Positions 10,240 through 21,300 of a stretch of 64,000 nucleotides of DNA are shown here, in pieces. The DNA lies in contig NC_088718.1 in the NCBI RefSeq assembly GCF_963576615.1, forward strand, positions 28,812,377 to 28,876,376, written 5' to 3'. How positions within the stretch are numbered: position 1 is the stretch's first letter; each line of letters begins with the position of its first letter. Source of the stretch: Watersipora subatra. Lineage: Eukaryota > Bryozoa > Gymnolaemata > Cheilostomatida > Watersiporidae. Below the pieces are notes generated by a model. The model saw nothing but the letters and a program-made list of their open reading frames with translations. It was not told the origin of the DNA and ran no database searches. A program made the translations under genes and the position numbers.

Positions 10240-11866
10240 AAATGCAGTGGAACAAGCGGCGACCCAACTTGCTCAAGATGCAGAAAACATTCTTGAAAAT
10301 CCTCCCTATAAATGTAAGCCCTGGATGAGCCTACTTGACCAAGAAGACGACTTGCCTCTTGCTCAACCTGCTTCACAAGCCAATCCGGATTTTGACTGGG
10401 TTGCCAATAGCCAAGATCTCCTACACTTTGTCCCACAGGCTCCTACCTTTCTAATTGATGCTCAAAACATTACAACTCACCTCTCATTGAAATACCGCTT
10501 GTTGATATTGCCCAATTAAACAATGAGCAAAGGCATGTCTATGACCACATTAGACAACCATTCTCAGCTTCTCAATCCTCCTCCCCTCAGAGCACTTGTC
10601 TTGGTTCCGCTGGAACTGGTAAAAGCTTCCTAATTCAAACATTGCATCAACTACTCGGTCAACATTGCAAACTTTTGGCTCCTACTAGTGTTGCGGCATT
10701 GAACATCTCTGGTTTGACCATTTATTCTTTCCTACACTTTGCTAAACCTACTGACACTCGGCAGCTAAATGGCCCTGCTTTGCAAATTCTTCAAGCTAAG
10801 TGTCTGCAAATTAAATAAATCATAATTAACAAACTTTCAATGATTTGCTGCCGTCTAATAAATACAATTGATAAACGTTTGCGACAAGCCTTCCCTGAAA
10901 AATCTGACCAGTTTTTTGGTTGCTGCTCCATAATCCTGTTTGAAGATCTCGGTCAACTACCGCCTGTTTTGAATGCCAAAATGTTTCAGCCCAACGCAGG
11001 AGTGCTGTTTGTTTGCATGGCCACTCAACTTACCAAACCATTGATACTGCGTTCTTCTTATCCCAATGTATGCGTCAAGCAAACGATCTAATCTTCTGTG
11101 ATCTATTACTAAGACTCCGTGATGGAGAGTCGACCGAGCAAGACTATGAACTCCTGTCGCGCCAATTTTCTGGCATTGCTGATCATGACCCCGTCTTCGA
11201 TACCGCTACTCATCTATTTCCAACATGTGAATTGGTCCACGACTACAACTCAGAACAGACTTTTACTACTTGGCAATCTCATTGCTCAGATTAACTCAAA
11301 ACACGCTGGCCGCAATGATCACTTGGCATCTTCTAAACTTGCATGCGGTCTTCAACGCACTGTATTTCTATCAGTCGGTTCACAAGTTATGCTTAGAGCA
11401 AATCTTTGGATTGAGAAGGGATTAGTCAATGGTTCAATTGGTACTGTTTTGCGTATCAGATACTTTGCAAATCAAGGCCCACTTGCATTACCTGCTTTCT
11501 TTGTCTGCATATTTCCAGATTATACTGGTCCAACATTTCTTCCCAAACACCCCAACAGTTTTCCAGTTATACCTATCAAGAGTACTTGGACTGCTGGCGA
11601 TGCCACTTTTAGCCGTACAGGCATTCCTCTCAATCCAGCATGGGGTTTGACAATACACAAGAGTCAAGGTCTTACCATGGCTAAAGCTGCCATTGGTATA
11701 GACCACCTCAAAATGACTGCTGGATTATTGTTTGTTGCTCTCTCGAGTTCGAAACATAAATGACTTACTTGTTAACAACTTTGCTAGGGAGCGGATCACT
11801 CGATTAGCTATCAATGATCAAATCTTACAATGTAAAAGAGAGGAGACTAGACTGCGCGACCTTTAA
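10240..11866 (+). pseudogene. Helitron PIF1-type helicase domain, broken
   Basis: The helicase of the same polyprotein. The Walker A motif GSAGTGKSF is intact at about 10609-10635. The Walker B segment, normally IIIDEISMI, reads IIINKLSMI at about 10820, so both acidic residues for Mg-ATP are lost. Further motifs follow: DKRLRQAFP, ILFEDLGQLPPV, CMRQANDLIFCDLLLRLRDG, VGSQVMLRANL and, near the end, WGLTIHKSQGLT and LLFVALSS (11.64-11.75 kb). Several stops and frameshifts (for example TAA at 10516 and 10816, TAA at 11092) split it. Confidence 0.85.
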
Positions 11867-12198
11867 CACATACTGTATACTTATAACGGATATTGTAATA
11901 TTAGTAATTAACCAATTACTCATATACCTGGTTTCAACCCAATTTTACTTATAAAATTGTTAGTTGCACCTTTTTGGAGTCGTGTTCCTTCAAATTTATT
12001 TTATATCATCTCAAAAAAGTCTCATTTACACTATACTATGTCAGTTCCTGCTAAAAGCTACTTTTTCAACAATCAGCAGTACCATTTCATTTTCCATTTC
12101 ATTTTACCAAATTTCTAGTAGTTTGTAATAATTCTATGTGAAACATATTGCGAACTGCTAATTCCCTTTACTCTCCACAAGGCAGTCAAACAACAACA
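11867..12198. other. Gap between Helitron and TRIM-like gene; candidate 3' UTR
   Basis: No coding sequence. Read on the minus strand this would be the 3' UTR of the TRIM-like gene; an AATAAA polyadenylation signal lies at 11995-12000, about 200 bp past the stop codon. The Helitron 3' end should be near 11.87 kb but its terminal hairpin was not resolved. Confidence 0.4.
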
Positions 12199-12317
12199 CT
12201 AAGTTTTAAGTGCCAGCGAAACCACTCTCTTTTCTTTTGCTCCCTTCCCTTTTTTTGTTCTACGCACGGTTGCTCTTCCATGGTCTTGTCGGTCTCTTTG
12301 CAGTAGGTGCACACTTG
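12199..12317 (-). CDS. TRIM-like gene candidate last exon
   Basis: 119 bp from acceptor CTACAG, phase 1, to a TAG at 12199-12201. It reads SVHLLQRDRQDHGRATV, then RRTKKGKGAKEKRVV, a basic tail with no known domain. The phase fits exon 6 exactly, but there is no homology to support it, so a different last exon is possible. A strong hairpin sits just upstream of the acceptor. Confidence 0.4.
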
Positions 12318-15300
12318 CTGTAGTAGTAAACTACACACTGGGAGTGTGTAGTTTACTGTCAACTTAATTAACATGTTAATGCTTTAAAATTTTAATTTAT
12401 AAGTTGGTTTACATCAGATTTAGCCAACATAGTGGATGCAAAATTATTGTTATGTTATGATTAGGCTATGTTGTTTTTAATCATACAAACATTTTCTTTT
12501 CTCATACCTTTTTCTTTTAGGTGGAGTTGTTCTTTCACTTCCAGGTTAGGCAATTCCTCAACAATGAACTTGTCCATTTGCTCTTTGAGTTCTTTATATC
12601 CTCTCACAACAGCATCCTAAACATTAAATGGGGAGAGGACTTTCACAAAATACAGAGCAGTTTTTTAACTATATTTCTGGTGCATTCCTTGAATATCCAC
12701 CATGATATATACAGTAGATCACCGAGGTAAGTTTTTAATATACATGATACACTCAATCAGATTAAAATACATGTATGTAAGTTTTATAAGTAATGTTTAA
12801 TCAGTCAGCTATTCTCAATAATAAACCAATCATCAGCAAATATTATCAGAATGTGAATAACACTATCAGGTCTAAAAATATGTACAGTTTGATTATTTTT
12901 GAGATTCTCTAAAACAAATGTTTATAGTTTAAAATGTAGTAATAATTACCTTTTGTGAATGATATCATTTTAAATAACTAACTACACTGTAAAAAGTTGG
13001 TGAGCTTGTAGTAAAAGATGAACCTAGAACCAAAATTGCATGTTAGGTCTGATCATTAACTAGCGTTTGAAGGCATCAGACATCATTATTACTGTACGTC
13101 ACCAAAATGATCATTATATGGAAATAAACATTTTCAATGAGACTTTTCAAGTCAGTTTTAAGTTTTTACTAGAATAAGTGTCATGTTCATCCATATGTCC
13201 AAAGCCATGGTTAGATGCTGAAAAAAATTCATCATTCAGAATTTGAACTCACAAGGATCAGCTTTGCAGATCAACACGTTAACTACCGAACCAGCTATTC
13301 CTCTTCTGCGTTGAAGAATTACAGGTAGGCTATTGTAAATAAACTTATTATTTGTGCTTTATTGACACAGCTGATGATCTTTCAAAGCACACCAAACTAT
13401 TCAGGTACTAGTAGTATATATCCATAAGAGGAAGACATCTTATCTACTGTATTACAACTTAAAACAAACATTCACTTACCGGTGGAGAATACTTGATTTT
13501 AGACTCTAACATCTCTCTCTGGTTTCTAAGACTTCTCCATTTGTTTAGGACACCTTCCAGAAAGTCAGTAATTTGTACTTTTGACCTCTGCCTGTTCTCA
13601 GTGACCTTCTTTTCTAGGTCATCATACTGCTGCTTCAGTGTGTTTATCTAAGATTATGTGTAATAATAAAAAGCCAACAATAAATGTGTTATTATGTCAT
13701 GTGAGTTGTAGGTACTTGTGAACCAAGTTAGCCAATTTGACATGCTGATTGGGTATATCATATTGCCAGATTTTTTGAACAATGATCTATTTTGGCAATG
13801 CTTTATTCTAGTAGTGAGAAGCCAACTCCCCTTGCATTAATTTGTACAGTAATAAAAATCATAGTTATTGATATACATGTATCATAGTTAAGTTTAGCTT
13901 CAGTCTCAGATAAAAATATGCAAATTAAACATCAAATATTCTATATTAATATTGATAAGGTTATTTAAATCGTTGAAGGTATCTTTTTCTCACTGGCAGT
14001 ATGAGGTAATATTTTTATGTGTGATAGCAAAGTTTCAGTTTCAATTTAATTTCCTTATGAATAATTGGTATAGATAGTTATGTAGCTAGAAAGACATAAT
14101 TATACAGTTTATTCTTCAACCCTATTTTGTTGTTAACATGACATTACATAGACTATAAACAAAATAGAAACAACACTGATAGAATATAACCCCTTCAAGG
14201 TGTAATTTGCGAGTCACTCATAAATATAACTGTACCAGTCGTTTCTAGTTTATTTATTTTATTAGCTTCAAATATCATCATATGTGATATATGTCATAAT
14301 AAGACTCTTTAGTAATAAAATTACCATATATTTCTGTTGAAACTATTTTAACCGCTTTATTATATTTGTGACATTGAATCTGTGCAAAACATAGCGTATT
14401 AAAAAAATGTATTAAGAAATGCAGAATTTGTTCATAGATTCAGTTTAAGAACAATTGAATGTTCATTTCTCTAACCTGAGCATCCCTCTTTTCCCAAATC
14501 ATCTTTAGCATAGCTTCAGTCTGACTGTCATAATCAGCTTGAAGCTTTGAAATGCATTTAAAAAGTGCTTCAAGTTGGTCATCCCTGGTTGAACTCTCAG
14601 CAGATATCTTACCAGTGAGAAGAGTTGAGGCAAGGTCTTCCAATGGCATCAGTGAATGTGAGGAACCTGAACCAGAGTGTTAATTATACAAATTATGTTA
14701 GACAACGCTGACTGGATTACATACCTAATAAAGACAAGACTAAACTTAAGATGAAGTTTAATTGAAATCTATTACTTATTACGTTTGTCTATAATAATCT
14801 CAGTGTTTTTCTTTTTTCCGTTATTTGTTAGTTGTTTGAGTGTTCAGATATAGCAATAAAATATGCCTGCCCAAAACTTATTTCACATTGTATTTCAACT
14901 AGGAACCTTCTGTTTTGCAGATATGCAAGCTAACTACTATATCAAGCAGTGATATTGCTGTACAGTGGAATAATATTTTACAGGCTTATCACATCTGTCA
15001 ATGACAATTGGTTAATATATCTTTGTTTCGCACTTTAACTAATGTACTAAAGTAAAATTTTTATTAGAAAAAAATAAGTGCCCGGACTTCCCCAAAATGC
15101 TATAAATGCAAAATCTATATACAATCAAACATAGATAACTCAAACTTTATGAGACCGAGTGAAAGTGTTCGAGTTATCATAGTGTTCAAGTTATCAGAGC
15201 ACTGTCACAAGTCCATGTATTTATTAGTAGATACATGTATGTATACGAACTATATATAAATCAAAAGCATAGATGGCTTTTTGCAAAGTAAAAAGGCTTC

Positions 15301-18300
15301 TAATGTGAAGTAAAAAATATTTATCAAAAAGTATAAAGATTTTTTTATTACTTGAGATTTGTTTGTTGTTTTATGTGATGTGACTGCCAGGACATTTTCA
15401 GATTAAAATTGGCAAAACTTGATTGCTGTTGGAGTGCTCAGAAGAAAAAATATTTTTTTCTTTTGAGCGTTATACCTAAGATCAATTTTGCCGAGGTTTT
15501 TTTAAGTCTATCAGAAGGCTACCTCACTTTTCTTTGCTTTCCAAGGGCCATCGCTAAGCAGATGTTTTGCTAAAATTCGATTTTTTGCAAACCTTTAGAA
15601 AAGTCGGTAACAAAAATAATTTGCTGATGATGGTAATAACAATGCCTGTGAACTATTAAAAGTTGAGGTTATCTCTATGGCTTGTAATAAAGTGGTATTC
15701 TAAAGCGGTAACAACCATCTCGATAGCTATTGGGCAAAAAACAGTTCAAGTTAACGAAGTTGAGGTCGAGTTATCTGAAGCAATTTATCATTGCGTGAGA
15801 ATGAACCAAACAAATCCGTTCGAGCTATCCGAGGGTGACTTATCCATGTTTGACTGTATATAAGTGTGAAAGTATATGTGTCCTTCCAGCTAAAGCTATT
15901 CTTAGAATAGCTGTAGCTGGACAACACTGGCTGACACACCGTCATGGCATACTGTCTTTAGAAGCCAAGCTTACTACAATTTTCCAATGGCAGTGTGCCA
16001 AGCCACTTGGCAATGGCCTGCCACTTGCTGGAGAATTGCCTGCCAGCAAGTGGCAAGCAACTCTCATCATTGTTTCTCATTGCTTATAAGTTGATTTTTA
16101 ATACTCAAGCAATGACGGGAGGCACAACTAGTACAGTGCACCCTCGAGATACGATTACCCTGATATACGATTTTTTTACCTTACGAAGTAAAAAATTGTG
16201 ATATCTTCACCTCGCTATATGAATTTTATTTCACCATATGAATTTGAGAAAAGTTTCGCCCGAGTTAAAATTTGGCCGTCGGTGTGCTCATAACACACGT
16301 CTAAATAAAAAAGACACCGAAATATAGTTTGCCGAAAACATTCTTAGAACGTTTAGAAGAGACACGATGATCGACTTCTCTCATGTCCGCGTGGAAAATT
16401 TTGTGTAAAATACACAAGCGAGAGCAAATATTCATTTGTAGCGTTATTATAGCTTTTACTATTAACTTTCAAGTCGGCATACGTATATAACTACAACTAT
16501 CTACATTTAATTCGTTATCTATGAAATCTGAGACCGATACAAATGTTACAAAATGAAGGAAAATTTATTTCCGTCAACAAAGTTGGATGTCGTAAATAAG
16601 AAGGGACCTGTATTATTAACATTGTCAAGGAATATGATCGCAACCAATCAGCATTTGCAATTATTATTAAAACAAGAACTCCATTAAAGCAAGCACAAGA
16701 AAGAGCTTCCGACTGAAGATTTGAATGAGCTAGGTCATTCAAAAGGATCAGCATTCAAAAGGAGCAACCATTTAGTAAAGGCGAGGATGTAGAAGATACA
16801 GAAAATCCCACATTCGCAGAAATATTTCAAGTGTTTAATTTACTGATGTGAACTGGTACATTAAAACAATGCATGCATAATATATATTATTCATCACTTG
16901 TGTGGCAATTTTTCATATTTTATTCATTTTATTTGTTTCCTTTTGATTTTATGTTATATTTTCTTGTTTAACTATGTCTTTGCATATGGGCTTGTTATCT
17001 TCTATGTGAATACAATTCATCGTATGTAACTCATATAACTAGCTACTCAAGATAGTTGACGCATCTACATTACTTTCTGAAATTTGCTAAAGCCCTGTCC
17101 CTCCATAGGGTATAAGTACGTACAAACTTTGTATGTATGGTTACATTGATTCTTGTGCACACTTCATACAAGACAAACTCCTGTACCACATTCTCTGGAT
17201 CCTTTTACAAGCGCTAGCTAGCAACTTTCTGCATTGCACCATCAATTTTTTTGTAGAAAAAGTAAAAAAATTGGACAGGAATGAACAACTTCTTTTAGCC
17301 TGCTAAAAAATTCCAATTCATTACGTTTTAAATTTATTTACAAGTGTACAGCATCATAATTAGCATTGATACGTTTTGGCCTCCTCTCTGCTTTATCCTC
17401 TACATGTACCAGCTAAAGCCACGTTACTCCAAAGGGATGTACGCCCAGTATAGAAAATATAATTTCATTTTTCTTTTCGGTAGCCATTAAACGGTCAAGT
17501 GTGTGAGAGGCCGCTTTCTATAACTGCATCGCTCGGCCTTATTGATTTAAGTTGAAAAAGGTTTCAATCAGATAAGCTAAAGTTGATAGTGAAAGTGAAG
17601 ATAGGAACTGCTGAAGGATAAAATTTCGTGATAAAAATTTGAAATTCAGTAAAATAGTTCAAAGTACATACTAAAACATAGTTCGAAATGTAGGCCTAGC
17701 AAGCTAAACTTACTTGAAGTGAATTCAAAGTTTATGTTATGCGTACCTTTTGAAGGTAAGAACTCCTTACCGTACGTACTACATTTGGTACACACATTAT
17801 AATTTTGCATTTTATTGCAGATCATAACCATTAAAATACACTAAATACAATACAGTTACTGTAGGTAACTATAATTACTAAAGTTAACATACTATTTTGT
17901 TGCTAATTGTCAATATATACAGATTTTTATAAAAAAATGGCGATTTTTACCAGGGGGTGTTTGCATTGTATAATTACAATGGTCTCCATACCCCGATATC
18001 CGTTTTTTTCACCATACGATGCCAACCCTGGAACGAATTAACATCGTACATGTATCTCGAGAGTGCACTGTATATGTATAAATAGCACAAACTGAACTAT
18101 ACTTATAGTGCACAGAAATAAACAAACACCTTTATTTAAAAGTTAGAATGTTGAATGTTGTGTACAGTGATTAAAATTCATTTTTTTGTACAAAATTTAC
18201 ACCTGCAATGCCGGGCCTTTAACTAGTTTAGTTATATCTGCATGCCTGTCATTAGCCAGTCACAAGCTACAGACATCAGTGATATCATTGATACGCTAAG

Positions 18301-21300
18301 ACCATATAAAGTAGATCTTGCTATAGGTTAGAATGCCAACATGAGAAGTTAAGTTTTGTCAAACCAATGTATAAATTGCCCTTCACTAATTCGAAAGCCT
18401 GGAACTTATTGCTCACAAATAAACTACAACAACAATATAATTTATAGACACACCCCTGTCACAGGTTGGCAGGTCAGGAACACACTTCAAGCAGCTGATC
18501 ACATGGCAGACTCCACAACCAAGAATATATGGCTGGTTCTTATGCTCAGTACAGTTGCTGACTTTGACCTTTTGTTCTCGAGTAAGATATTCCAAAATTG
18601 TGATTTTGTCATGTTCCTCTAGCACATCATCATGTGACTAAAATATTCATCAATCAAATTGCTTCAGAACCTAGCATGTTTTTGCCAAATACTTATAATT
18701 GCTTTGCAATGGATGGTTTCTGCTTGTTAAAACTATAGTAAAGGTATGTTTGGCTTAATCTTGGTATACTAAAGAATAAACAAAGGCTTATAAACTTAAC
18801 AGCTAGTAACTAGTGCTAGTAGTTTACTGATTTGTTAGTTTGCAATATAATGATTCTCTACTTGCATCAACAAAACTACTTTACAGCAGGGATCGCTAAA
18901 CATACTATGGAAATGTTTACTTTTCCATTTCCATAAACATAAATATTTCCATTATTTTATAGAAATGGATATGGAAATTTTATTTTAGAAATATGGAAAT
19001 GCTAAGGAAATGGAAATTATATGGAAACGAATTATAGAAATGATAAGGAAATGAAAATAATATGGAAATGAATTATAAAAATGGTATGGAAATGGAAATA
19101 ATATAGAAAAGAATTATAGAAATGTTATTGAAAACGGAAATAATATGGAAATGAATGTGACATACGCGAAATCCCTGCTTTACAGTAGGCTCTTCTACAA
19201 TGTAAATAATTTGTTTCAGGAATGTTTACAGTAGAGGAAATTTACATTATAAGATCATTAAAATACATGTAAATTGCCCAACCCGCTCCAAGGTCTTTCC
19301 AAACTCAGCCCTTTGGCCATTCAAATAAGAAAAACTTGTGTCAACTCTTTTAATTTGTGGACGGTACCGTAACTGAAGTATTATTGATTTGCATCGACCA
19401 CATTTTTCCTTTTTATGATCAATTTCACTGCTTTTGTAGACCATGATTGCAGTAATTTTGCAACAATATGAAGGGAACTGCATGTTTTCAATGTTCATTT
19501 AAAATGATTTGCTCATTTTTTTCTAAACAGCAAAACGTCATCGGCAACTTTTAGCTAATAAAAAAGTATTTTGTATGTCTACAATAAGCCAAAACAGCAA
19601 AACCTTTTGACTGTAAAAAGCATTTCTATCTGTTAATTGCCTATTTGTATTCAGGGGTCAAGGTTAGGCTAAAATAAAATTTTTGACGATACTTCAATTT
19701 GTGACATTCGGATTGCTAGGCCGACGCTGTAACACCCTCATCAATCTATGGCCTTTATATTTATGAACAATTGCACAGCTATCTTATTCTCATTTTTGTC
19801 GACACATTTAATGATCTATTACGATGAACTGAAATGTCGCACAATTTATATTTGGGTTATATATAACATTATAAGCACGGTGTTTTTCTTTCCGCAAATG
19901 CAGTGAAATAAACTAACATTCAAATCAAATTTGGAAACTTGTCTGACTTGACACTCTACGTTATATGGAATTTAATGTTGTTGGAAGCAAAAACTTCACA
20001 GAAATCTTTTACGTTTTCTGAAATTTACGTTGTAGGAGTGTCTACTGCGTAATTACATGGCACACAAAAACTATAAGTTATATCTTGAGAAGTTTAAAAT
20101 CATTTTGTTCAAATTTAATATGGCACAATATGCAAACCATTGACCAATTCATTGGACGTAGCCCCTCCATGCCTTATGCGTTCACCAAGCATTTAATAAC
20201 CAGTAGAACAGAGCTGGTTAACTGTGTTGACTCATGGACAGGAAGGTCATAAGTGTTAACCTAAACACTAAGAGGTTTATATACTGTTTCACTTACGATA
20301 TGTTTTAAATTTTGTTAGCATAAGTGATTTCAAGTAAAATTCCAAGTTTGAAAACAGGTTGTTATTTATTTTAATACTAATAATGTAATACTACTTTATA
20401 ATGTAATATTAGGAATTTATGCACTTCAAAGAGAATCCTTAATACAGAGCCTTTAAACAGCTCTCACTGTTCAGAGTTACGAAAACACAGCAGTTACCAC
20501 TTATTATATAAACGTTTGTGTATATGTTTTTATATGATTTTTGGCTTTGTAGTAGTTATATGTTTACATGTTTTAAGATTTATATAAGCAATTTTTCACT
20601 AACAATCATGCTATTTATAGATATTTAAGTTTAGTTGGTATTCTACGTACTGTTACTACGATCATATCATGAAACTTATTCAACCCTGAACACTATGCTC
20701 ATGAACAGAAAATGAACATGGACAAATGAATTTACAATGTTTGTCAGCGCCAACTTTGCTGTTGTCAGATAACATAAGCTATAAATATCACTATAGACAT
20801 GATAGCTGCTTTCAAGTAGCCAAAACTACCGTGAAAGTTTATAAGTGTTTTTTTTCTAGAGAGCAAATAATATTTACCTTGCAGTTTGTCAGTTCTGTGT
20901 AGTACCACAACTAAGTTTTATACATCCAGAGTTGTCTGCTCCTATATCATGCTTGTTAAATTTCAAATTGATAAACATCTATTAACAATCTGACATCATC
21001 TCATCCAAAAGTGTCTTATTTTAACATACCATCAAATGTGTAGGGCAGAACTTCTTGCAGCAGTGGGTACAGTAGCTTATAGCTTTTTGTCTCGGTGAGC
21101 TCTTCCTTAGACAAACATCACACAGGGTCTTATCTGAACTCAAATCGTATGATGGGAGACTGTCTGGCGACATCTCAAACACCTGGCTGTAGTAAAACAA
21201 GACCTGCTCAGTCATTTCATCATTGTGATGAGGTAGTCACATCAGTATTTTGAGTTATATACAATGATATCATGGCTTCTATGCATATTTATAAAGCTTC

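Larger units (their letters stand above)
3771..11866 (+). mobile_element. Helitron, decayed, interrupted by nested elements
   Basis: A rolling-circle transposon of the Helitron class. Reading along the plus strand, there is an N-terminal region of the type that precedes Helitron Rep domains (CRLPCGGQFGF-like), then the Helitron_like_N/Rep region (FLRFGSQIRGTAQYW, FTFSVADMQWP), the Rep tyrosine segment (YIARYTSKAE) and a PIF1 helicase (GSAGTGKSF to GLTIHKSQG). The reading frame is broken by several stops and shifts. 3,583 bp of younger insertions (6009-9591, counting one target duplication) split the Rep domain. The exact ends (5' TC, 3' hairpin plus CTRR) were not resolved, so the outer borders are approximate. 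Confidence 0.85.
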
